Source: an uncultured Massilia sp.
GTDB lineage: Bacteria; Pseudomonadota; Gammaproteobacteria; Burkholderiales; Burkholderiaceae
DNA length: 64,000 bases
NCBI GenBank assembly: GCA_946481275.1
Contig: CAMLMV010000014.1
Coordinates: forward strand, 62,001 to 126,000
Direction: 5' to 3'
Positions 50,752 to 60,200 of this stretch are shown here, one piece after another. The number at the start of each line of letters is the position of its first letter. The stretch's first letter is position 1. A program made the translations under genes and the position numbers. The notes under the pieces are model-generated. The model did no database searches, had not been told where the DNA came from, and worked only from the letters and a program-made list of their open reading frames with translations.

Positions 50752-51730
50752 AACACACTCCTGTGTAAGTCCATGGATGCTCGGCCGTCTGGCCGGCTTT
50801 CATTTTTTTGTACTCTTTCTCGTCGCGCCCGTGCAGTTCAGCTTCCGTTTTCCCGGCATTCGCTGAAATACTGGTATCCCATCCGATATTTCCGGTCGCC
50901 TTGTCGCACATGATGTTATTTTTTCGCTGCCACTTTTTCTCTGCGCTGTTCCATTCGTGGTAGCTGCCGCCATTCCAGCGTGAAATAGTTTCGCGATCGA
51001 GCATGTCCTGCGTATACGACGACGCGCCGTGCGAGTCGAGATGTCGTTTTGCTTCCTTTTTCTTGACCGCCACCAGCGCGATGCCAGCGTCCAGATTTTC
51101 CTTCCAACTCCAGACCTGGGAAAACGTCGGCACCGGTCTGGTCAGCTGGGTCAGCCCATACCCCTTGTCGCCTGCGACAACGGGCTCCGAGTCCAGTTCG
51201 ATGAAATGCTTGAAGCGAGATTCCTGAGCCACGAGTTTTTCGAGTGCAGTCGCGTCGCGTGTCTCGAGATAAGCTTTGATCTTTTCCGGTGACGGCTGCT
51301 TTCCGAGCACGACCACAGTACGCTGGAATTTCTGGTCGCCGACTTCGACCTTGACGGTCAGTTTCCCGCCGATGACTTTACCGATCGATTTTGCATTCCA
51401 CGCGGTGCCGTCCTGCGAAAAGCTTCCTTTTTCGCTGAATGAGGCTACCTTGCTACCGCGCTTTTTCTCACGTAACCCACTGGCGTGGGCATCCCAGGTC
51501 ATTACCCAAGTCCACTTGTAGGGTCCTGGCGTATCGGTCTTGATTTCAAAATCGATTGACGGGAAAACCGCTTCGTCGTCGATATAGAACTTGTCGAGCG
51601 TATTCGGCTTGACCCATTCGCCGATGTCGTTCGGCTTGACGACGACCTTGACCACGGAACCGTCTGTCTTGTTGGTCGTCCCCGCACTTTTGTTTCCCTT
51701 TTTCTTCGCGTGCTTATTATCAACGGTCAT
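50726..51730 (-). CDS. VgrG-linked effector candidate with lysozyme-like fold
   Basis: A 334-residue protein without a signal peptide. After a Lys-rich start and a beta-rich domain (about 25-150) comes a region resembling soluble lytic transglycosylases. E170 in VAQESRF is the expected catalytic Glu, and GYGLTQ at 190-195 matches the GxGLxQ motif that follows it by about 20 residues in that fold. The C-terminal region has WNGGSYHEWN and two Cys (MCDKA, GVCYAD). The start overlaps the vgrG stop by 11 bp, implying coupled translation and delivery by this VgrG. Peptidoglycan cleavage in rival cells is the inferred role. Confidence 0.75.
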   Translation of the reverse strand: MTVDNKHAKKKGNKSAGTTNKTDGSVVKVVVKPNDIGEWVKPNTLDKFYIDDEAVFPSIDFEIKTDTPGPYKWTWVMTWDAHASGLREKKRGSKVASFSEKGSFSQDGTAWNAKSIGKVIGGKLTVKVEVGDQKFQRTVVVLGKQPSPEKIKAYLETRDATALEKLVAQESRFKHFIELDSEPVVAGDKGYGLTQLTRPVPTFSQVWSWKENLDAGIALVAVKKKEAKRHLDSHGASSYTQDMLDRETISRWNGGSYHEWNSAEKKWQRKNNIMCDKATGNIGWDTSISANAGKTEAELHGRDEKEYKKMKAGQTAEHPWTYTGVCYADHVVGD

Positions 51731-54332
51731 CTGCGGCTCCCACTATTTCGATCTCGAGCGTGCTCGGCTTATCGGTGAAGACACGCTGGGTAAAGCCTTG
51801 AGCGTCGCTGACGCCTTCCCACGTATTCCCGCACGCGCTTTTGATCCTGTAACGGCAGTTCGACAATGGTTGTTCATGCTCATCCACCAGACGGAACTGC
51901 TCGTCGAATCCATCGACAATGGGGACAGAAAAGCTTGGCGCCGGGCGCCCTTTGCCAGAGTCGAAACTCTTGAGCGAAGCGTGTACGGTAAAACTCCGAG
52001 TTGTCCCGAATTCGATACCCTTCGCGCCAAATGTGGCATAACTGCCGCCACCATTGATCACGACCTCATCCTTCGCTTCGATCACGATCCGGTTCGCGGT
52101 CTGCGTAATGTTCAGTTTGGCCAACAAATTGATACTGTTCGAAAGAGCATGTACGTCGACATCTCCGGCGGCTGCGATAAGTTTCATGCCAGCTTTATGG
52201 GCGAACAATCTGAGCGTCTGGCGCACGGTCGCGAAAAAGCTATTACTTGCCGCGATCGATACATTTTTCCCGGACGTGATGGCTGTGTGCTCATTGCTGG
52301 CGACATGTGCCGACCCTGATGTCGCTATCGCGACACCTGCTGGGCTTGCCATTACCAGCGCGGGCTTCGCAAGTTCGGGAAAGGTGGGTGACGTATCCGA
52401 GCCCTTGATTGCATCGTTTTGCGTCCCCAGGTCTCTTGCGACGTCGGCTTGATGGCCGACGGGTTCCTGCGCACCTGCTTTCTCGGCAAGCTTCGCTTGC
52501 GCTTCTTGTTCCTGCCGGGCGTTCGTCAAGCGTACCAATGCTTCGGGCAGGTCCTTCGTGTGCGCCTCGGCATTGGTTCGTGCATCTGTAGTGATGAGCA
52601 TGCCCTTACCGGCGCGCAGTGTCCCCCATGCGTCAGTTGCCAATTCCCAACCTTCGCCACGCGTATCCTTCCGCCCACTCGTATCATCGATGCGTGTGAT
52701 GTGACCTAATGAAAGTTGGCTGCACTGATGGTCGCTCTTCAGTTGCGCCTGGATCCGTTCGTTCGTATCGTCAAGTATGAGATGATTACCACGTCCGCCC
52801 GGCGCGTTGCCTTTTTCCGGCGCAAGCTCGCGGCTGCGTAACCCCGTCAATGCGTGCTGCGCAGGCAAGGTCCAAGGGGGCATATTGCGCGCATTAAAGA
52901 CGCTGCCCATGATGATCGGCCGGTCCGGGTTTCCGTCTAACCATTGCACGATCACTTCTGTGCCCACGCGCGGGATGGCAGTTACGCCGAGTTCCGCACC
53001 GGACCAGGCACTTGCAATCCGAATCCAGGCTGAACTTCGATCATCGTTGTCGCCGACACGGTCCCAATGGAACTGGACGCGCACTCGTCCGTATTCGTCA
53101 GTGTGAACATCGTTCTTGTTGGCAGGTCCTACTACGGTGGCAGTCTGCGGAGCGAGTATCCTCGTGTCATGGCTGTTGAAGTTTCGGCCGGGCCTCCATG
53201 GCACGTCCCTGCGTGTGCAGGTCAGCCAGTTGCGATAACGAGGCTGCGCGTTGTCGTTCTGCAGGTAGTTGTTGGAGACTATATGGCGCACGGACAGGAT
53301 GAGAAATACGTGCTTGGCCAGATTGTCGCCATAGCTCGCATCGTGATTGAAATGGTCTGTCAGACGAAAACTGCGTCCCGCAGCCATACAGCGATTATTT
53401 CCTTCGGCTTCGATCCATTTGCCGCTCCCTTCGATTTCTTCCATGCGTATCCGGCCCAGCGCGTCGCCGTCGCCCGCAGTCCTGAACCCATAGGCGCCGG
53501 TGTATTCATAGGTTTCCGCGTCAGGTACGCCCCCCTGTGCATTAAGCGTCGGGACGATGACTTGCGCAGGGGTAGGGGATTTGAAATTGAAAGCGGACAC
53601 GGCGACGCTGGACGATACGATATGGCGGACTGGTGACCACCGATCGATTGCGTCCTCTTCCTGTGAGCCGCCCTCGCCGTGGAAGCGTACCGTGGCATCG
53701 CCATCAATAGGGGCAGCTTGCGTCGAATCGTCGCCGACGATGAGCTTATGCCCCTCGGCGTCATGCTCGTACCAGTAATGCCAGCCCGCTGCTTCCCAGC
53801 GCCGACTCAGGTAATTGAAGTCGGTCTCGTCGAACTGGCAGGCATCCGTCATGCGCGCGTCGTCGCCGATGGCACGCCATTCCCAGCGAGGATAGGCGGA
53901 ATAGTCGCTGAAAATGCTTTCCATCTGTTCGCGCAGCGTTTTGTTGTGGAACAGATAGTTGTCCTTGCGCAAGCTCAGGAACCTCAGCCAGGGGCCCAGC
54001 CGGGCTTCGTACGTCGTGATGCAGCCGTCCGAATGGCAGCGACGGAAGCTGAACACATAGCCTGAAAAATAGCGTACAGCGCCGTCCCGTCGTATTAATT
54101 CGATGTTCAGGAGCTTGCCCTGCATCTCCTTCAAAGGGATGTCCGCGTTATCGGAAAGGAGTTCGACGGTGAAATCGAAATCCATCGACATGGTTTCCCT
54201 GGCATCGAGTTTATTGACGAGGAATAGCGCATCCGGCGCGTCGCCGCGCGGGAAAAAAAGACGCAGGATACGGTTGTGCTGTCTGTCGTAAATCAGGTCG
54301 TGAATAAGTCGACCATTGTTTGTCATGCTCAT
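51720..54332 (-). CDS. vgrG: T6SS spike protein VgrG with C-terminal extension
   Basis: An 870-residue spike protein (TssI). In order it has the gp27-like base (about 20-380), the gp5-like OB domain with DEYGRVRVQFHWDR and AIPRVGTEVIVQWLDGNPDRPIIMGSVFN, a DUF2345 region (AGKGMLITTDA to VINGGGSYATFGAKGIEFGT) and a final 70-residue beta-rich domain (FRLVDEHEQPLSNCRYRI, GVSDAQGFTQRVF). The last part resembles the transthyretin-like domain that in other VgrGs binds a cargo effector. The gene is leftward and less GC-rich than the core tss genes, which suggests acquisition together with the effector string. Confidence 0.95.
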   Translation of the reverse strand: MSMTNNGRLIHDLIYDRQHNRILRLFFPRGDAPDALFLVNKLDARETMSMDFDFTVELLSDNADIPLKEMQGKLLNIELIRRDGAVRYFSGYVFSFRRCHSDGCITTYEARLGPWLRFLSLRKDNYLFHNKTLREQMESIFSDYSAYPRWEWRAIGDDARMTDACQFDETDFNYLSRRWEAAGWHYWYEHDAEGHKLIVGDDSTQAAPIDGDATVRFHGEGGSQEEDAIDRWSPVRHIVSSSVAVSAFNFKSPTPAQVIVPTLNAQGGVPDAETYEYTGAYGFRTAGDGDALGRIRMEEIEGSGKWIEAEGNNRCMAAGRSFRLTDHFNHDASYGDNLAKHVFLILSVRHIVSNNYLQNDNAQPRYRNWLTCTRRDVPWRPGRNFNSHDTRILAPQTATVVGPANKNDVHTDEYGRVRVQFHWDRVGDNDDRSSAWIRIASAWSGAELGVTAIPRVGTEVIVQWLDGNPDRPIIMGSVFNARNMPPWTLPAQHALTGLRSRELAPEKGNAPGGRGNHLILDDTNERIQAQLKSDHQCSQLSLGHITRIDDTSGRKDTRGEGWELATDAWGTLRAGKGMLITTDARTNAEAHTKDLPEALVRLTNARQEQEAQAKLAEKAGAQEPVGHQADVARDLGTQNDAIKGSDTSPTFPELAKPALVMASPAGVAIATSGSAHVASNEHTAITSGKNVSIAASNSFFATVRQTLRLFAHKAGMKLIAAAGDVDVHALSNSINLLAKLNITQTANRIVIEAKDEVVINGGGSYATFGAKGIEFGTTRSFTVHASLKSFDSGKGRPAPSFSVPIVDGFDEQFRLVDEHEQPLSNCRYRIKSACGNTWEGVSDAQGFTQRVFTDKPSTLEIEIVGAADDR

Positions 54333-54380
54333 ACCAGTTTTTTCGAATAACGAGGGCTACGAACGGTTGAAGCAAGGTCG

Positions 54381-55412
54381 TTACTGCGCCGGCGGCACCC
54401 CCAGCATTTCCTCCAGGTGGGCCAGTGCCCCCTGGTCCTTGACCACGGAGCGCAGCCACGTGTGCAGGTCCTGCTCGCCCGCGGCCGCGGCCTTTTCGAC
54501 GAAGTACGAGACGGGGCTGTGCGGTTCCGTCTCGCGGAAGAATTTCGCGATGGTGCGCAGCTGCGCGATCGCGTCCGCGCGCGAGCGGATGGCGCCGGCG
54601 ACGATCGCTTGCGGTTGGGGCGCCGCCACGACGGCAGGCGCATCCGGCGTCAACGCGGGCAACTCGTGCTGCGGCGCAGCCTGCGGTGCGGCCGCGGGCG
54701 CCGGCAGCGTGTGCAGCAGCGCCTGCACGGCTTCGCGCGCCTGCGAAAAGCCCGGGCTGTCCTGGCCCAGGCGTGCGTCGGCCGCGCGTTCCAGATGCGC
54801 GAGCGCGTCCAGGCAGTTTTCCGCGTCCGCGCGCATCCCCTCGATGAAGGCGGTGGAATTGCCGCGTTTTGCGGCCTCCATGTCGGCCAGGCGCGGCGGC
54901 GTGTCGGCGTCGCCCCCGGCGGCGGCGCGGCGGCGGGCGGCTTCGAAATCGACCGTCGAATACGCGGTGCCGCGGCCTTCCGTCAGCGGCATCTCGCGCA
55001 CGAGCGCGCGTGTGCGCGACAAAATCCACGCGAGGTTGCCGATGCGCTGCTCCTGGTCGCCGCCGTCCGCTTCCGGATACAGGCCCTGGTCCCAGAAGCG
55101 TTCGCACAGGCCCGCCAGCACGCGGAAACCTTCGCCCAGGCCGCGCAGGTGATGGCGCTTGGCGGCCGCTTCCGTGAGCCAGACGGCGAGGCGCAGGTCC
55201 TTCGTCTGTTCGGCCAGCAGGCGCGCGCAGCGGTCGACGACGAAGCCCCAGTCGGCCTCTTTCAAATCCGTCACCCATTCGCCCTGCGCGAGGGAGGGGT
55301 CGTCGAACTGGCGCGCACGGGCGATGGCGTCCAGTTCGGGCGAGAAGGCGAGGTCGGCGCCGCACGGGGCGGCGTCGGAGATCGGGGCGAGCAGGGCGTC
55401 GGCGGTGAACAT
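54381..55412 (-). CDS. tssA: T6SS protein TssA
   Basis: A 343-residue protein with the ImpA N-terminal domain (LLAPISDAAPCGADLAFSPEL, DWGFVVDRCARLLAEQTKDLRLAVWL, LAGLCERFWDQGLYPE). TssA primes and coordinates tail assembly. The C-terminal region includes SRADAIAQLRTIAKFFRETEPHSPVSYFVEKA, typical of the short TssA class. ATG 55412 is used because the conserved domain begins there. It lies 48 bp upstream of vgrG and 19 bp downstream of the OmpA-domain gene. Confidence 0.93.
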   Translation of the reverse strand: MFTADALLAPISDAAPCGADLAFSPELDAIARARQFDDPSLAQGEWVTDLKEADWGFVVDRCARLLAEQTKDLRLAVWLTEAAAKRHHLRGLGEGFRVLAGLCERFWDQGLYPEADGGDQEQRIGNLAWILSRTRALVREMPLTEGRGTAYSTVDFEAARRRAAAGGDADTPPRLADMEAAKRGNSTAFIEGMRADAENCLDALAHLERAADARLGQDSPGFSQAREAVQALLHTLPAPAAAPQAAPQHELPALTPDAPAVVAAPQPQAIVAGAIRSRADAIAQLRTIAKFFRETEPHSPVSYFVEKAAAAGEQDLHTWLRSVVKDQGALAHLEEMLGVPPAQ

Positions 55413-55431
55413 GGTGTCTTTCAATGGAAAA

Positions 55432-56226
55432 TCATTGCGCGAGGCGGAATTCGATGCGGCGGTTGCGCGCGCGGCCCTCGGCGGTGTCGTTGCTGGCGAT
55501 CGGGCGGTCCGGGCCCTGGCCGCTGGCGGACAGGTTCTCTTCCGCGATGCCGTGCGCGGCCAGGTAGGCTTTCACCGTGGCGGCGCGCGCCTGGCTCAGG
55601 CTCACGTTGCTGGCACGGAGGCCCGCGCTGTCCGTGTGGCCGATGATCTCGATGCGGCGGCCTTTCAGCTTCTGCATCGCGGCGACCATCTCGTCGAGGA
55701 TCGCGCGCCCGGTCGGCGTCAGGGTCGCCTTGCCGCTGTCGAATTCCACGGTGCGGTTGGCCAGCGTGTTGTCGAGCAGCGCCTGTTCGGCGGCGGAGAC
55801 GCGCAGGCCGTTGTTGACGGTGTAGGTCGGATTCAGGCTGGTGGCGACGTTGCTCGCGATGCGCTGGCGCAGCGCCTCGTTGGCCACTTCGCCGCGCAGG
55901 CTGACGTTGCTGCCGTCGATCCTGAGCTGGCCACGGCTGATCTGGCGCAGGTCCGGCGTGATCAGTTTCTGCACGTAGCCGTTCCAGTTGGCGGGCATGG
56001 CGACGGGGCCGATGGCGATCTGGTCGACCACGCGGTCGGCGCCGTAGACCTCGCGCAGCTTCGCGAGCACGGCGGCCTTGGTCGCCTCGTCCGGTACCGT
56101 GCCGCTGGCCGTGACCTGGCCCGGTTGCGCCGCGGCGGGGGCGGGCGCGGTGTTCTGCGCGGCGGCGATGCCGGCGTGGCACGTGACGAAGAACGCGAGC
56201 AGGGCGCGCTGGATAAAGAATCGCAT
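55432..56226 (-). CDS. OmpA-domain protein of the T6SS cluster
   Basis: A 264-residue exported protein: signal peptide MRFFIQRALLAFFVTCHAGIAAAQ, a BON-like middle part (LRIDGSNVSLRGEVANEALRQRI) and an OmpA C-terminal domain. The latter has TVEFDSGKATLTPTG, HTDSAG and the peptidoglycan-binding helix NVSLSQARAATVKAYL. As TssL here lacks an OmpA domain, this protein probably anchors the complex to the cell wall in the manner of TagL. It starts 1 bp after the tagF stop in the leftward operon. Confidence 0.9.
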   Translation of the reverse strand: MRFFIQRALLAFFVTCHAGIAAAQNTAPAPAAAQPGQVTASGTVPDEATKAAVLAKLREVYGADRVVDQIAIGPVAMPANWNGYVQKLITPDLRQISRGQLRIDGSNVSLRGEVANEALRQRIASNVATSLNPTYTVNNGLRVSAAEQALLDNTLANRTVEFDSGKATLTPTGRAILDEMVAAMQKLKGRRIEIIGHTDSAGLRASNVSLSQARAATVKAYLAAHGIAEENLSASGQGPDRPIASNDTAEGRARNRRIEFRLAQ

Positions 56227-56227
56227 A

Positions 56228-57214
56228 TCAGGTTCCGATGAATGCCGCGGCGACGGAATCGAGCGCGGACTTGAGGGACAGGCTGCCCTGCGCCAGCCAG
56301 GCGGAGAGCTTGCGCACGGCGTAGTCGCCGTCGACCTGGTCCTCGACCCATTCGAGGTCGGCGAAGCCGATGAGGTGGTCGAGGCCCGCCTGCGGGTCGA
56401 TGAGGGTGCGCAGGGTCTGTGCGGACGCGCCGGAAAAGCCGACGACGAGTGCCGGCCGGCCGTCCAGCCGGGTGACGAACAGGGCCAGTTCGAAGTCGGC
56501 GCGCGCGAGGAACGGCGCGATCACGTGCATCCAGAACGCGGCCACGAGGTTGCGGTGGATCGGGTCTTCCGGCAGCGGCAGCACGAGGCTCTTTTCCAGC
56601 CGCCCGGACCCGCTGGCCAGCACGGGCTGCAGCAGCATGCCCAGCGCCAGCAGCACCTGGCGCGTGGAGACGTTGAATCCGGCGCCGCCCAGCAGCGCAT
56701 CGAGGGCGGCGACCGTCTGCACTTCCAGGAAGTCGTCGAATGCCGGATCGTAGGCTGCCGCGCGCAGGTCCAGGTCGATCGGCTGGCTGCTGGCGGCCGC
56801 CAGCGGCGCGGCCGGATCGCCCGCGTTGCGCACGCCCGCCGTCAGCGTCTCCAGGCGGCTCCACAGGCGCGTGAACACGAGGGGCGTCGTGGGCAGGAAG
56901 GCGCCTGGCTCCGCGATTTCCATCGCAGCGGCCATCAGGAACGGATAGCGGCGGCTCGACTCGTCGCTGCTGGCGACGATGTGGCCGCCGATCGCGTGGC
57001 GGCGGCGCGGGCCGACGAACGCGAAGTGCAGCGGCGCGGCGGCGTCGTACGCGAGCTTCCAGCGGGCGTTGGTGCTCATCAGGTCCATCGCTTCCGACAG
57101 CCAGTCGTCCAGCACCTTGAGCAGTGCCGGGCTGGCGCTGCCGCGCACGAAGTCGCCGCGGCTGGGCAGCTTGCCGAAATAGCCGACGCTGACCGGGGTC
57201 GTGAGGCGGCTCAT
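56228..57214 (-). CDS. tagF: T6SS-associated protein TagF
   Basis: A 328-residue TagF (DUF2094) protein. It starts VSVGYFGKLPSRGDFVRG, followed by LDDWLSEAM, APLHFAFVGPRR and IVASSDESSRRYPFLMAAAM, all family features. In Pseudomonas, TagF is a post-translational repressor of T6SS assembly. The ATG overlaps the tssM stop by 4 bases, so translation is coupled. Confidence 0.93.
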   Translation of the reverse strand: MSRLTTPVSVGYFGKLPSRGDFVRGSASPALLKVLDDWLSEAMDLMSTNARWKLAYDAAAPLHFAFVGPRRRHAIGGHIVASSDESSRRYPFLMAAAMEIAEPGAFLPTTPLVFTRLWSRLETLTAGVRNAGDPAAPLAAASSQPIDLDLRAAAYDPAFDDFLEVQTVAALDALLGGAGFNVSTRQVLLALGMLLQPVLASGSGRLEKSLVLPLPEDPIHRNLVAAFWMHVIAPFLARADFELALFVTRLDGRPALVVGFSGASAQTLRTLIDPQAGLDHLIGFADLEWVEDQVDGDYAVRKLSAWLAQGSLSLKSALDSVAAAFIGT

Positions 57215-60200
57215 TGCGCACCTCCCGCCATGGCCGTGCGTACCGGTGCGGCCGGCGCAGCAGCCGGTGCCGGGGCCACGGTACGCGGCGCAGTGATCGT
57301 TTCCGGCAGGCGCAGGCGCTTGAAGCCCTGGCCGGACGCGGACGCCTGCACCGGGGCCGGTGCCGGGGCGGCCGGCAAGACCTTCAGGTTCGCCGTCACC
57401 GTGACGCCGCCGGCCTGCCACGCCAGCTCGAACGAGCCGTCGGGCTTGCGCTTGCGCTGGGCCGCGTCGATCATTTTCTTGAGGCCGAAGTGGCCCGGCT
57501 CGTCCAGCACGACGACGTTGCGGCCTTCCGGCGTGAGCGCGGTGATCTTCGCGCCCGGCACGCCCTGCGGATTCGGCCATACCATGTGCACCCACGGCTG
57601 CGGCTGGCCGCGCCAGCGCAGCGACTGGCCGTCGATCTCCACCGTGAATTCGGTGGCGCCCTGCGTGCCCAGCGCCTGCAGGTCGAAGCGGGTCTGCGCC
57701 TCGCCGCCGCTGCTCGCCGCGGCGTTGGCGACGCCGCCGGCCGCCAGCGGTGCGACCCAGCCCGGGAAGCTCGCGACGACGTTCGGCGCCAGGTTCACGC
57801 CCATGTCGGCCCACGTGCGCGGGCTGAGCGAATCGCCGCGGCGCACGACCAGCGGACCCACCGTCGTGTTGAAGAATTTCGCGATCGCGCCGTCCGGGCC
57901 GAAGATCTGGCCGATCTCCGCATTGCTCGCCTCGGCCTTGGACTCCGTCGAGAACGGATACTTCGTCGCCAGGTCGCGGTTGAACGGCTGCACCACCTGC
58001 GCGGCCCACACCTTGTTGATCTCCGCTTCCGCCGGCTGCACGATCACGGCGAACGTCTGCATCAGCGGGCGCACGAGCACGGGGCGCAGGGCCAGGCGCT
58101 GGGCATCCGTCATCCCCACCAGCATCTGCTCGTCCACGTATTTCAGCGCGTCGGCCAGCTCGGAACCGCTGCCGTCCAGCGTCTGCTGCATCAGCTGCTT
58201 GGCGCCGGGGCCGGGGTCGCCCTGGTTCTTGATCTGGTTGAAGCGGGCGCGCAGCTTCGACAGGTTGTCGACGTAGCCGCGCATCAGCGAGGAGTCCCCG
58301 CGCGCGACCACGAGGCGGGCGACGCCGGCGAACTCGCGGCCCACGGGGCCCAGTGCCGGTGCATTGGCCGGCTGCGTGCCCGGCGCCGGCAGGCTGACGT
58401 TCACGATGGCCGGCTTCTGGCGCAGGATCGTCTCGCGGAACCAGCCCGTGATGCCGTTCTGCGCGCGCTGCAGCGTGGCGCCGGCCAGCGTCGGGTTGTC
58501 CCACGACGTCTGTTCGTACACGGTCGACACGAGCTTGTTGATGGGCGAATTCTGCGGATCGCCCAGGCGGTTCATCGCGGCGGCGGCGCCGTCGAAACCA
58601 TCGAGGTCCTTCACCGTTACGCCCTGCATGAACTTCTGCCATTCGCGCGCGTACTCGGCCTTGTACAGGTCGACGAGCGATTTCTGGATCTGTTCCGGGC
58701 TGCCTTCCAGCGTGAGGTCGTCGCGTGCGGCGGTTTTCAGCACCCAGTCGGCGCTCTGCAGTTCGCGGTTGGCCGCGTCGCGGAACGCCTGCTGCACGAA
58801 GCCTTCCCACGCCTGGCGCGTGAAGGCGCCGGAGATGGCGTAGCTGCCGAGGACGAGGTCCTTGTCCTGGTCGCCGACGATGCGCGCCACCGTGATCGAC
58901 GGATAGCGGGTGGCGGCACGCGCCTTCACGTCGGCGTACACGCGTTCGCGCGCCGGCATGCCGCGCACGACCTTGCGCAGGCTGTCGCGGGTCTGGTCGA
59001 CGAGGGCGAGGCGCGTGTCGATGACGGGCCAGGACGGATCGTTCACCTGCGCGAGGTAGAACGAGATCATGCGCTCGGCGCTGCGGATCATCTGCTCGCG
59101 CGGCATCGCGCCGCGGTTGGATTCCAGCCAGTTGCGCCAGAAGCGCGTCAACTGGTCGTTCAGGTGGGCGCTCTCGGCGCGCGATTTATCGCCCAGCATC
59201 AGGTACGTCTTCAGCGCGTTGTACGCGTCTTCCGTGTCGGCGGGCGACGCGTCCTTGAACTGTTGCGGCGCGTCGGCGGCGGGCGTGGCAGCGCCAGCCG
59301 GTTTGTTCAGCGGCTGCAGCTGGCCCGCGTTGCCGTTCACGTCGGCGAGGTAGGTTTCCAGCGATTGTCCGACGGGCTTGAGCATCAGTTCGCGCACGCC
59401 GGCGAAGTACTCTTCCTTCAGTTTCCGGTTCAGCAGGTTGCCCTGGTACAGGCCGAGGCTGAGGCTCAGCGGACGGTGTTCGGCATAGCGGTCGAGCTGC
59501 TCGATGCGGTCCTGCAGGATCTCCAGCGCCTGGAAGCGCGACTGCAGGTCGAGGCTCTTGCCCTGCACGCGGATGGCCTGGTCCAGGTCGGCCTGGACGT
59601 TGGCGACGAGCTGGCGGTTGTTCATGTACGACCAGCTCCAGCCCCCGAGCGCGAGGCCGACGATGGCCGTCGCGGCGAAGAACGCGGCATAGCGCAGGCG
59701 CGTCTTGGCCGGGCTGGCGTACTGCGCGACGAGGTCCTTGTCGGCGAAGATCACCTTGCGGAACAGGTTCAACAGGAAGTAACCCTGCTGCTGGTGCTGG
59801 TCTTCGTGCGACGGGGGCGCGAGGCGCAGGTCGAAACGCTGCGCGACGCGGGCCGACGACGTCGACACCGTCTCGCCTTCCTGCAGCGCGCTCGTGAAGT
59901 AGAAGCCGCGGAACACGGGCTTGAACTGGAACGGGTTGTCCTCGAACAGCGTGGCGACGAACGCGCGCAGCGCAGGCTTGATCGACGCGAATTCGAGCGG
60001 GAACGTGAACACGCCGGACGGCATGCTCTCGCGCCGCTGCAGCGCCATGTTCGCGAGGCTCAGTTCCTTGAGGCCGTCGTACAGCTCGTCGAAGCGGGCA
60101 TCGAACTGGTCGAGCAGGCGTTCGCTCGTCACGTTCTGGTCGTAGGGCAGGGTGGCGCCCCACACCTTTTCGCGTTCGGCGCGCTCGCTGTCCTGGAAGA

